A DNA stretch of 64,000 nt from Laccaria trichodermophora. Taxonomy: Eukaryota > Basidiomycota > Agaricomycetes > Agaricales > Hydnangiaceae. Below the pieces are notes generated by a model, which did no database searches, was not told the origin of the DNA, and was given only the letters and a program-made list of their open reading frames with translations. The position numbers were made by a program, and so were the translations under genes. Positions 20,042 to 31,300 of the stretch are shown here, in pieces. The DNA lies in contig JACTVC010000004.1 of NCBI GenBank assembly GCA_018417955.1, positions 620,001 to 684,000 of the forward strand, written 5' to 3'. How positions within the stretch are numbered: the stretch's first letter is position 1; the number at the start of each line of letters is the position of its first letter.

Positions 20042-23000
20042 TCAAGGTGGTACAAGAGGGCAATTTGCTCTTGTATGACCTGGCTGCCTGCACACACCAC
20101 ATTTCCGACCGGGAACTGTACCACCACTCCTTTTAGCACCCCCACCTCTTGGCCGACCCTCGAGAGCACCGGTTATCCGTTGTTGACGCGGCCGTCCCTT
20201 TGGGTTCAAGACAGGTGGATCGTATATCTGCCCTTCTTCAGCAGCTTGACGACGAGATTCACTAGTCATACGAACGTGAGTTATCTTTTCTTTGAATCAA
20301 AAACTATATGACATACCGCAGGTCTCGCAGATCATCAAGCAGCTCATCAAGTTGCTGCTGCGTCTGTATGCCATTTGCTAATGGCGCAAGTGCTGCATTC
20401 GCTTCGTGGAATACCGTTCGAGCAGGGAGTGTTTGCGTGGGAGGTGGAGCTGATGGGCTGACATGCTGCAGTTCGAGAGGATTCGTGGGGATGTGTATTG
20501 TTTCATGTGCAGTAGGCATTTCAACGTCGAGGCGACGTACTTGGGCCTCACGAGCAAATACAACTGGGACTTTCTGAGTGTCTAGCTGGTTATCTTGGTA
20601 CCACCTAAATATTTATGTGTGAATGACTGGTATCGTCGTTAAACTTGTAACGTTGGCTGTGCTTACTGTGCGCGAATGACGCCAATGTTGAACCTGAGGT
20701 TCTTTATTGCACTTAAGACACGGAAATAGTGACGGCAGGGGATCCCGAGGTTCATGCCCATGCAGCAGTCGCAGACATAGTTGTCATTTGGCAAAAGCGC
20801 CACCATATGGAAGGCATCTGTGCCATCATGCGTGACACACAGAAGGTGGGTCACCCGAAGGCCTCTTCCTTTGATCAAGCGAAGGAGCCACTGGGTCGAA
20901 ATATGAGCGTTGTCATTTTCGAAGGAGTTCAGCATACGCTATGGTGTTCGCGATTAGTGAAAACATGATTACTGACATGAACGAATGAGATACCGTTTCT
21001 TCGCCGCTTTCCCAGCTATAGCCAACTGTTGGGCCGACGGCAATAGCGTACTCGTTCTGTTTATTGGTCCCATTAACCCAAATAGCGAGGTGAGAACCAA
21101 AAACAACGCACCCAGTCATGCACACCATCTGGTAGTTGAAGTACTCTGACAGAATAGAACACACTGAGTTCCATTTGTCTGAAGCATGTTTGCAATGCAA
21201 AGGGCCCAGCAAACTGGCGGATTATGCTGAGAGGCCCAGGGAAAATTGATTCAATATTTGATGGATGTTGACGACGAGATGACTATAGGAAAGAAAGAAA
21301 TTGAAAGGAATTCAATTCGGAAAGAAAATAAACTCACTTCTCGTGCACGTATCAGCTCCTGTGCAGTCTGACCATTTGTCCTCTCATTAAGCCCATGAAA
21401 GACCTGTATCAATGCCTTCTTTGGTCCACCGATCACCTTGTTCATCCTATTCTCAACTTCCACCCGACCATTTGTCCGCACGCCACAGGTAAACTGATAG
21501 CTCGTAAATGTCCAAGCCCATTGCTCACGGCAAGGGTAGATCTCAGCATCTAGGTAAGCCTTTGCTGGTGGAAATCGGGTCGTCAGCTGATTCCACTTGA
21601 TATCAAATTGTTCAGGTGAAACGGCGCGGTAGACATCCCAGAAAGAGGTCTTGAACTCAGGCCAGTCCGTGGGAGGAAGTAATCGACTAAGCTTTTGGTC
21701 GACGTTGCCATCCAAATGGTGCATACAAAAGAAATGGATCGATGTTGGTATCTGCCGCTTTGCAGCCCCAATGACAGGCTTTGCACGATCAGACATAAAT
21801 CCATCGGGCGGATATCCAGCGCTGGCAAGATGGCATTGCATAACCCAAGAATGGTGTTCTTCATCCTCGATTGCGTGAAAGGCATACCAGATATTTCGCG
21901 AACAATAATGGTTGTCAATCACGATACCGATGTTGAGTGGATAGCCAGAGCGATTTCGGTTGTACGTGTTGTCGTTGATTATGAAATCACCATAACGGCG
22001 CCCAAGCTCAGCTTGCTGTGGCGACTGCCACCATATTCCAGTCACGACTGCATGCTCATCCAACCGAAGCTCATACTGCCATCCATGCTCCATCAGTGAC
22101 TTTTCTCGAAGGCTAGCCACGATCGCATTCATGTCACCACCAAGTCTTTCCACCTCATCTCTCGCTTCCCGTCGTGCGTGGCCCATCACATTTGAAATCT
22201 GACGAGGCTTGAGTTTATGTTCTCCACTTTGCGTGTTCAGGACCTGAGCAATTTGGCCCCGAGAAAATTGCTGAGTTGTGGCATTTGCAAGCTGAGAAAT
22301 TATGGCCTTTTGCTCTTTGGTAACGGGCTGTCGAATGGAACCACCTTCTGGGATTTCGCGTGGATGATTATGCTCCCATTCAGTCAAGGTAACCTTCCAT
22401 ATACCTGCATCTTGAAGCCTGTTGACATTAACACGCGCCTCACAGCTTGTCCTGATCGATTTGCCCTTTCGATGATCCGCCAGATCGATTTTAACAGAAT
22501 GGACAGGGAGATGCTGGCGGTAGTGGTTGCATCGCAAGGTGATCTTCTTTCTATTTCCGCGAGTATCTGTTTTGCTTTGACCAATCCTCCAGCGGTGCCC
22601 TAAACGCTCCTCACGTGCATATACTGCATCCCGGGCCTCCTCCCAAGAGTGAAACAGTGCCCCCAAGCGCACAATGCCTGGAGCAACGCTGACCGGAGGA
22701 CGTCTGGCAGGAGCGGATTCACTGTCCATGAGCACGGGCTTGTATTCAGGTGTGCAGATGTCGATGACATGAGGTGGGTCTGGTTTCTCTACTTTGATTT
22801 CTCGCTTGATTGGAGTCACCGACACTTGATTTGGTGTGCGAAGGTCAATAACGGATTGACTGCCATCCAGGCTTTCACCTCTGTGTGGGCTTTCAATCTT
22901 GAATGTACGCCTGATAGGAGTAACGACCTGAGTTTCGAAGTCGGAACCAGAGCTTGATACATCAGATAACACAAGAACATCTGGCTGTATTTGTAGGGCA

Positions 23001-24768
23001 GGGAGGTTGGTCGATCTCTTCTTTGGCTTCCTTTTAGGGCTAGGAGAGCACAGGTCGATAAAATCCTGAGTGAGGTCTGATATCTCCGTGGGTGTAAGTG
23101 CCTCAATCTTTATTGACTTGGCTCGCACCATGTTTGGTGGACTGTTAAGACTATTGCGGCGTCGTTTCTGGCCAGGGTGTGGGGGCGAGAACATGATGGG
23201 ATAGCCTGATGTGACTTCGTTGGCTAGGGGAGCAGCCGCAGAGTGAGCAGGGGCATTTAAAGTAAATGGTGGCAAAAGAGATTGCGGTATTGATAGTAAT
23301 TTATCAACAGTTGGCACTTCAAAGAGGTTCACAGGTTGATGAACAGGTTGAATCCTTATGATGGAAGTCTTGAATTGAGAGGCAGGATGATCGTTCTGTC
23401 CAGGTTTTTGGTAAGAAGCTTGATCATCGAAGGATTAGGAGAAGTAACTGACATTGGGGCTAAAGTTGTTGAAATCGTTGAATCCAGATCCTGTCGAAAT
23501 ATTGACCTGTCCTTTTTCAAGCCCACCGGGATTCAAAACCGGTGACGTCCAATCCGAAAAATCTCCAGCGCGTTGACTTGAAGCATAGTGAAAGTTAATC
23601 AAATCATGAAGAACGGCATTTCTGAATAATGCGGATTCAGGTCCGTTCCAACGCTGGACCCCATTCGAGTGTGTGTCAACTGCGATTTCAATGAAGTTGA
23701 GTGCAATGACCCCACAACTGCCTTCGCCGTTGCCAGGCCCTTGCTTCGGAATGAAACCAAAGGTGATTTCGGAGATTGATGTCTCAAATAATCCACGAAA
23801 TACCCATTGGAGGACTGGGATGATATATCCTGGCGGCTGGTGGTGCATAGAGTCTCCGTATTCGATACTGACAGATCCTGGGCAATAAATGAAGGCAGTA
23901 AAATGATTGTCTTCAACCAAACTCATGGCGATGATGCGAACAGTGGTAGTCTGGATGCGCTCCCGCAATTCAAGAATTTCTTTGGTATAAATCGGCATTG
24001 TGGAACTTTGAAACACGTTACGGGCATTGATTAGAAAGGTTGTCGGAAGAATGAGGGATTCTGGAGGATGATGGAAAAGTGATCCTGTTGCTGCTCCAGC
24101 CGAAATTAAACCTCTTTGGCGAAAAGCTTGACGGAAATATGTGAGTTCAGCGACGGCATTGAAAATGTCCTCCTCAAGCCACTTCTCGCCCAAAAGACAC
24201 CCAAGCTTATAAAGTGGGCAATCACGGGTGACGAAAAATCCTTGTAAGCGGGCACAAAAAAATTGATTCCGGAACGCTTCGAGAGCAGGACCAAGAACTT
24301 GAAATTGAGGCAGTTTCAGATGGGTAAGGAGATGCCGGTACTCCTGAACAGCTGGCAAGTAATTGCTGATATTCCGTATTAAATTAATCTTAAAAGCCGT
24401 CAGTCAGTATTTTCACTCAAAGTCAAATTAAAGTATCTTGCCTTGGAAAATGTGTAATGTCCAAAATTGTCCTTCCCCAAGTGCTTGAAGTGGACAACAG
24501 CTGACCGCATTCCAGCCTCGAAGCTTTTTTCCATTTCTTTGGTAATTGGTTGCAAGTCAGAAAAATGTGGCAAGACCTCGTTAGGCGTGACAATTGTGGC
24601 CGAAGCAGAGGTGGGAGAATCCTCAAAAAGCGCATTAAAAAAGACAGAGCCGGGCTCTGCAATTATAGGGTATGAAAGGTCAGGTATTTGATGAATTTTG
24701 AGAGATTCAAAAAACTCATTAGAGAAGGCTAGATGCGGCTGAGGTGACGCATAAGTGGAGAAAGACAT
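20042..24768 (-). CDS. Ulp1-like protease fused to MULE transposase
   Basis: Eight exons are proposed: 24768-24417, 24351-23453, 23395-21338, 21282-21112, 21056-20994, 20938-20667, 20604-20317 and 20261-20042 (1440 residues). Residues 120-400 form a C48/Ulp1-like cysteine protease with His (EDNHF, about 267), Asp (IEYGDS, 284), Gln (PKQGPG, 321) and Cys (GSCGV, 330). A long linker follows, then a FAR1-like Cys/His region, a MULE DDE domain (IINDNTYN 892, FMSDRA 953, VEVEN about 1063), a SWIM finger (CDCCMGMNLGIPCRH) and a terminal CCHC knuckle (CGVCRQPGHTRANC). A TAA at 23435 lies in a 57-nt GTCAGT...ACAG intron, in the same frame on both sides. If that intron is not removed the two halves are separate genes, the second lacking an early ATG. 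Confidence 0.8.
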
Positions 24769-25185
24769 TGTTCTTGAGCAAAAAAGTCGGACCACACGCC
24801 GCTTATCTAGACATACTGTATTTTAGCACCTGAAACTCTGCTATCGGTTGGCGGGAGGTCAGCTGCGTTGTCGTGCGATGGATTGCCTCCTATTTGAAAT
24901 TGGCATAGACAAAAATGTGAGCAGTATCATTTGAGGAATGGTGCACCATTCCTATCGAACTAGGTGGATTTGCAGAGAGGATTTCAATGTACCACCGTAA
25001 ATTCTTTGTGTTTTAAAAACTACAGCGTCTTGACACGCGTACGTGTTTCCAGACCACATGACATAAGGCTTCGGCTTGTAGTCGGCCAAGTAGTAACCTC
25101 CGGCATAATCCCCTGCCGAAAAGTCACGAAATGCGTGAAATGTTGAGGGTTGCTACACTGATCACTAGAAACCCCGGGTTGCGAG
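24769..25185. other. MULE 5' non-coding region
   Basis: Between the start codon and the right TIR no coding sequence was recognised. This region should hold the promoter of the transposase unit. Confidence 0.5.
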
Positions 25186-25226
25186 GGGTTGCTACAAGGA
25201 GGGGGGGTTGCCAAATAGTTTAATCC
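25186..25226. repeat. MULE right terminal inverted repeat
   Basis: Perfect inverted copy of the left end. A GGGTTGCTACA motif is repeated further inward at about 25147. Confidence 0.92.
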
Positions 25227-25239
25227 TCTGATCATCCTC

Positions 25240-25380
25240 ACAATGCCCTTCTTGCGGCATCCGATCATATGTGATCGCTGCATTCCACCAGAATGGTGAC
25301 AAACCGCAGAGCCGGAAGATTCTCCCCGAGAGCAAGTATATGGAGTCTGTCCCCGAAAACAGTGTTAAATCCAAGAAAAT
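25240..25380 (-). pseudogene. Small F-box protein fragment
   Basis: The minus strand reads LLSGRIFRLCGLSPFWWNA, closely resembling LAGRFFQLCGSSPFWC in the F-box fragment at 19045-19323. It is therefore a second F-box relic that directly abuts the MULE target duplication. No intact frame. Confidence 0.5.
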
Positions 25381-25824
25381 GGGTCGGTAAACAATATCGC
25401 AGTGAAAGATTAACTCTCAAATGGCCAACATTTGAAAATGAAGCTTGAGGAGATTGTTTACCCCCGACAAAGCCTTCCGCGTTTCACCAAGTACGGGGAC
25501 AGTCGTAATGGCAGAGAGGCGAAAATGAGCTTTTTGCAACTTGGTAAGGCCGCTCTTGAGCCGCTCAAACTAGAGGCGACGAGAAAATATTCCAAGTACA
25601 TTGCCACGAAAAAAGGTAAAACGATAAGGCAACGCATGATGAGAAACCGGTCTGACCTGGCATGTCGAGGACTTTCCAAGAGCTGGAACAGATCTTATTC
25701 TAGATATTTTTGCCAGTTGAACGACAAGGCGGAGATGTCAAAATTGTAGTCCTCCCTCGAGAACCAACCAACATAGTCACTTCCACCTAAGTAATTGTAG
25801 TGAGATGAGCCGTGACTTTGACTG

Positions 25825-26510
25825 TCAATTTGACACAGGACAAGTAAGAGCTGAATCCTGTTTGGCTTTGAGGTTAAGATCTTGTAGATGTTCAAAAGAA
25901 GAAAACACCGAAATTGGTAGGCCAACTGCTTTGACTAGGCTGAGACCTGTCAGGACGGTGATATTGAGGATGCTCGCGGTAGTGTCCAAAGCTTCTGGTA
26001 AAGGTTTGTTCCATTCCACCGGGTCCATCCCAATGCTCCTCAATTTTGGAGCAATGTTGGGAAGAAACATCTTGAGGTGACTTGATTGAGCATTGCGCCA
26101 ATCGCTAGGATGGTGGGGCGGAAGTGGAGGTTTGAGAGGATGGGGAGAACCATAGAGATCAAGGCAGCGTACGTAGGCCAAGGAGTTGAAGAGAAGACTT
26201 CAGCCGTCGTTTTGAGCGGGTGAAAGATATCGGGCGTCAACATCCTCCGGGGACCGGAACGCTTGTGTTACAAAGAGCGGCATAAGCAAGCCTGTCTGAC
26301 CACTGTCAACGAGATAGTCCATCACGGCGTCAACTCTCAAGGAGCCCCCGTGGAAGTAGATACGCCATCTCACCGCCATCTGCATGCATGGTAAGTCATA
26401 GTTCAATCGCTGGAACGTATGAAAGACGAACCGTGGAGGGACTGCCACTTGGCTTCCGGGTCGATCAATTCCAAAAACATCAGCGTTCGAAGTTGGAGCC
26501 TTGGCTCTTC
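25825..26510 (-). pseudogene. F-box/LRR-like C-terminal remnant
   Basis: One minus-strand frame, interrupted by a TGA at 26200-26202, reads LRR-like text (VAVPPRFVFHTFQRLNY, later LAYVRCLDLYGSPHPL and FSSFEHLQDLNLKAKQD). That resembles the leucine-rich half of basidiomycete F-box proteins. The TGA might instead lie in an undetected intron. No F-box was found upstream, so this is probably a relic related to the fragments around the MULE. Confidence 0.45.
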
Positions 26511-26907
26511 TCTAAGCGCGCTCAATCTCTATCTTGCTTCTGATGTTGCGGCAGCGCCAAGCGCATGATGGATGCTCTTTGAACATCAAATCCTTCGGCC
26601 CCGAGATCTGATCAGATACGTTCTCTCCTTCCATCATGACATGTCGCAGGTACGCCTCATTTCCCATCCACGCTTCAGTGAAACTGAGCTGAGTCTCAGG
26701 AGCGACCGGGAAAAGTTTGTAGGATGTCGTGTGGGTGCTCCTCGCATTCGTGGCTGCGCTCGCGAATGCTGTTACTACTCTGACAGCGAGATCAAATCGG
26801 AAGAACGATGGGATTATCTCAAATCCTATACAGAAGCCAAGATCCACTCCTTCCGGCCCGAACCAGCCTCATCTCAATCCCTCGCTCCGGCAAGAAACCA
26901 CACGTGC

Positions 26908-27357
26908 ATGAGCCCATACCGCCCAAAGTTCGTCTGCGTCCCTTGCCGACGAGTATTCAAGCTATCGATGCTCGAGGGCAACGAGTACGCAGCTTGGGAC
27001 TCTGAGGACCGTCCAGGATGGTGGTACACCCCAGCCCCTGCGAACGGGCTCAAGGAGACCGACCCCGTTGCCTGCTGGACGCCCTTAGGAAACTCTCGAT
27101 GTCCGCGCTGTGCGGCAGATGGAATACCTGTTGGAGGGAAATTTCAAGCACCTAAGCAAGACGATGAAAAAGGGTGGAGAAGAGTGGAGGCGCTTCTGGA
27201 GCAGGGCGAAACATTCACCTATTGCATGTCACGCGAAGAAGAGGAGGAAATTATGCAGGATGCAAAGCTCCAGATGAAACGAGTGGAGGGGCGAAAATCT
27301 TGGCAGATAGAGAAGCAACGTAGAATTGAAGCGTTACGATACATGGGCAAAGTATAA
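26908..27357 (+). CDS. Small conserved-looking protein with CxxC pairs
   Basis: A single exon of 149 residues starts MSPYRPKFVCVPCRRVFK. It contains two Cys pairs (CVPC near residue 10, CPRC near 74), a Trp-rich middle (RPGWWYTP), and an acidic then basic C-terminal helix (EEEEEIMQDAKLQMKRVEGRKSW). Two CxxC pairs about 60 residues apart suggest a zinc ribbon. No family could be named. The frame is open upstream to an ATG at 26572, but that extension is low-quality and overlaps F-box relics, so the ATG at 26908 is preferred. Confidence 0.6.
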   Translation: MSPYRPKFVCVPCRRVFKLSMLEGNEYAAWDSEDRPGWWYTPAPANGLKETDPVACWTPLGNSRCPRCAADGIPVGGKFQAPKQDDEKGWRRVEALLEQGETFTYCMSREEEEEIMQDAKLQMKRVEGRKSWQIEKQRRIEALRYMGKV

Positions 27358-27784
27358 CGCTCTCTCCAGTATATGAAAGTTGCGAGGCGCACCACGTACA
27401 CAGGGTGTGCTGGGGAACCTTATTCCTTTGAAACCGGTGTGCGTTATATTGCGTGCCTGCGATGATAGTCAGCAGAGGTTCGTCGAAGCAGCACTCATAT
27501 ACGGATAGGTCAGTATAACTAGGATTAAAAAAGACACATTGCGCAGCATCCTCGAAGGATGGCGTTCGTTTCAATAGACAAATGTCTCATCATTTGGCAG
27601 CGATGGATGGAAAGAAACACTCACGTATTAGTAGTACAGATCGCCTATGGATCACGTAGAGAACGACAACTCGACTCAGGGAGCGATGAGGCAGGAGTCA
27701 ACTCATCGGAGTTGTAAATAAATAAAAAAGAGCGGCGATTCTCAGATTCTCACGCGAGACAGAAACGAAAAAAAGGAAGAAAAA

Positions 27785-27864
27785 TGGTTCAATCCAGGAT
27801 CGAACTGGAGACCTTCTGTGCACAGCTTGTGAGACAGAAATCATAACCACTAGACCATTGAACC
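27785..27864 (-). tRNA. tRNA-Val (CAC) with 7-nt intron
   Basis: The 7-bp acceptor stem GGTTCAA/TTGAACC pairs perfectly. The D arm region TGGTCTAGTGGTTA (A box), a 5-bp anticodon stem TCTGT/ACAGA and the T arm CCAGTTCGATCCTGG (B box) are all present. The anticodon loop has 14 bases. Removing a 7-nt intron after position 37 leaves anticodon CAC. A T-run follows the 3' end, as expected for a Pol III terminator. Confidence 0.9.
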
Positions 27865-28317
27865 GTTGAAGGATATGCAAAAACATCATACTCGAATCTC
27901 GAGTCATTCGTTTGGCATTAGTCTCCTTCCCTTCCTCCAATCTGTTCTCGTCAGATTATACCTGGGTTATGATTGGGTTGATTTTCCTCTCAAAGCTTGT
28001 AACGGCTTACACTCAACTCAAAAAACAGCTGGCACTAAACCTCGTCGCCATTACTTAGCTTGTTTTGACGCAATAGTTTTCCTATTGGACCGAGTCCAGA
28101 AGTCCCACAAGGCAAGGGTCGCTCGGTGTCACCAGCGAGCTCCTCATATCGGTGAAATTAGGATATCAAATCTCCAACTCTCAAGGTGCGAAACCGTTCC
28201 TTAGAGGGCAACATGACGTTGATGAATTGCGCGCCGTTAATACAAACAGTATGTCAAGAAAATACAAATGCTAATGCAACAGTTAGTTGGTTGGTACATA
28301 ATAAATATTTTCAATAG
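27865..28317. other. Gene-free spacer
   Basis: Between the tRNA and the 3' end of the RdRP gene. No coding or structured feature recognised. Confidence 0.45.
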
Positions 28318-31300
28318 CTAGCTGTCCTTGGGGTCCGTAATCGAGAGTAAGAGCGGGCGATGTGACCAACCAGTTTTGAGTCGTAGCTGCTGGTAAAAGT
28401 CATCAGTAACCGTCTTGTAGGGGCCAAGCGCTTTGGCTTTAATCGTGCAGAGTTCTCGCGTCGCCATATTCCACGGAAAGCGGCTCCATCCCTCTTTCCC
28501 CGAACATTGTTCTCGATCGTAGATATAGGCATACGACGCTCGCAAGCGGGAAAGGGTATCTTCGTCAATGATAGTCGGAACGTCCTCGAGTTTTGGCGAC
28601 GAGGAAAATTCTAGCGATAGCGCTCGCAGAACATCTTGGCGATCACTGATATTTCTCTCAGTGAACGAGCTATGTTTCCCTACTCCCCTCAACATTCTAC
28701 CATGGGTCTTGAACATATGCTGAACATGTTGCGAAATGATGGCCAAATCCTTGCGCTTGCTTCTGATTATCCTCAGATCATCTCCCCGTTCCGCCCACGC
28801 GACTGCATTGTTCCAAGGCGCAGCAAGATTGTCGTCATCTTCAACCTTGAACATCGAGAATAATGCTTCGACATCCGCCAGCAAACCGTCAGTTTCCTTC
28901 TTCGCCATGATGCGAAGAATGTCCATGATGAACTCTCCGTGGACGTATGGTGAATCTTGCCGGCGTTGAAGATAGGGTAAATTGGTGGTATCGATTTTTG
29001 AGCCTCTCTTTTTCTTTTTTTTGTCAATTGCTTTCCACTGGGGGCCTCGAGGATGATAATACTCCTTCTTGTCTCCTTTGATAGTCTCTGGTTTAATCTT
29101 CCAGCCGGTTTTGGGGCTATCAAGAACCTTGCAGAATCTGATAGGAAACACATGAAAGTCCACCGAAGAAGGAATGACAGAAATACTTACTTGTAGGCTA
29201 GTTTGACGGTACGAGGGTGAGCATATCCTAATTGGTATATGGCATTGTCGTGCATCGTTGAATACTGGCCGACAAGAGATGTGTCGCGGAGGGCACCAAG
29301 CAAGTAATTTTGCATCTCCAGCATCACTGAAGAAGGCGTCATGGACCTCGTTCGTTGAAGAAACTCAGATCCTGTTTCTTTCTCTTGAGTGAAGGCCTGG
29401 TGAATATTTTTTGGCTCGTAGGAATGCTTCTCGTCTGGCATCTGGAAGCTGGAGACGATAAGTACGAACCAAATAACCAGAGCTTTATCGCCATCGTAGT
29501 CGCCTTGAGACATATTAGCTCAAGTCGCAACTAAGCAACAATCACCGCACCTCCCGCGAGAAAATCCAGCAATCGCCGGAGACCTTGAATGGAACAAACG
29601 ATGATGTCCAGAAAGTTCCGTAGAAGGGGGTGTTCCACTGCCTTCACCTGATAGAAAGACGGAATGCATCAAGGAGAATCGTGCTGAAGTCTAACAAAAA
29701 TCTACCTTCCGAACATCTGTAGGAACCTTGCAAGGGTTCCTCGTAATCTGATACGAGAATCACGAGAATCACGATTAGCAACAAACCGGGACTATAGTGG
29801 GAAACAATAGAGATCACCAAAACATCACCAAGAATTATGTCAGTCTCCAAACCATCAATTCCTACGAGATTTCTATGGGAACTCTTGATCTGTATTTCGT
29901 CAGGACCAAGCACTCCATACGGATCTGTGGATACATCAGACACATATCAACTAGGGCGCAAAAAGGAAACTAACCTGGGACGACGAAAGCACTTGCACTT
30001 TGTTTGACCTCGAAACGTATGTTTGAAGACCGGTTTTCAACTTTCTTCGTGATACATTGTTTCAACTTCTCTCGGAGGATGGGGCTGGTTTGAGGTGTGA
30101 ATCCAGAGTCCAGTAGAACCATTATGGTTTCTTCAAGAGTTGATGGGCATCCCGATATCTGATCACCCCACCAAGGAGTAGAGCGATAGTTTTTTCCGCT
30201 ATCAAGCTCGTCCTCGTCCGCCTGCTCATCCTCTTCTTCATCGGGGGATCGGTTGCTATATCCGCGCGCACGCGCCTCTCCAACTGCCTCCCGCGCCCGA
30301 CGCCCAGCAAAGACGCCTCCTGCACGTTCGACATTAGTCCACAGGTGAAACATTGCGTTCGGTCCCTCCCATGTCGTAAGACTTGTTACCATTTCCTGAA
30401 TGCTTTCCTTCATCAGGTCAAGAAAGACCTCCTCGGGAACTCCGTTTTCATGAAGATTGATAATCGTTTCGGGCGATAGTCGAGCTGGCGTTCTCAAACG
30501 AGATGTTCGAAGGAGGTCAACGGTCAACATTGCGGGGTCGAGAGGCTGACCCGCTGGGTACTTGATTTTGGTCTGCGAAGGCCGAAACCATATCCGGCGC
30601 TCGTTGTCCATCGGCTGCTTGTCTTCTCGTATGAGCGACATCCCCTATACATTTGAATATTTCACATATATCAAGATATTTGAACACGGAGTTATGTACC
30701 TTGCAACCTGCAAAGCGAAATTGAAAAGCGCTTGGGAGCAGATCCAAGTTGAGTTGATGAAGTAAAAACAAGTGAACGGGCTTGTTGCTGTAACCACAGC
30801 CGTCGGTCATATCGGAACCTTTCAGCGAGACTAGAACAGATTTTCAAACGGGGCACTTCACAACAAATCAACGAAATAGTTTACCAACATCATCCTCAAA
30901 TCCGATGTTCTCTTGAGGAATTCGCGGACCCGGCACGGAATTTGAAAGTCCAAGCACAGTGCGTGCCGCCCATTTTGTCATTGACTGAAACAGAATATAT
31001 GAGTAGAAGTACGCAGTCGTTGGGATCGGTATCGCTTTACCTGTTGGCTGTTTTCTTGGAGCGGGTTATGCCACATGAGAAATTCTTGCAGCGACAGCCC
31101 AGGAAGGTTCGACCCTCTTGAGTCTAGGCCCGGACAAGCTTCCTTCGTCCTAAATAAGAAGACGGTCTGATCCTTTGCATAGAAAGTTTTGAAAACGCGA
31201 CCCCAAAGCACAAAAGGTCTCTTGAAGAATAAACCAAGGCCGTTGTCGCTCTCATGGAAGACATCCAATGGAACTTTGATGCGAAGAAAAGACCAGGAGC

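Larger units (their letters stand above)
19596..25226 (-). mobile_element. Mutator-like element (MULE) with Ulp1-like protease, 5.6 kb
   Basis: The element is bounded by 41-bp perfect inverted repeats (19596-19636, 25186-25226; outer bases GGATTAAACTATTTGGCAAC). Both ends are flanked by TCTGATCAT (19587-19595, 25227-25235), a 9-bp target duplication typical of Mutator-like elements. It carries one minus-strand coding unit whose MULE transposase, SWIM finger and zinc knuckle look intact, with an N-terminal C48-type protease. Perfect TIRs and TSD indicate recent insertion. It lies among F-box gene remnants. Confidence 0.92.

Noticed and set aside
26572..26907. 5' extension of the small CxxC protein
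   Set aside because: The ATG at 26908 begins the well-behaved part. The extension overlaps F-box relics and reads irregularly.
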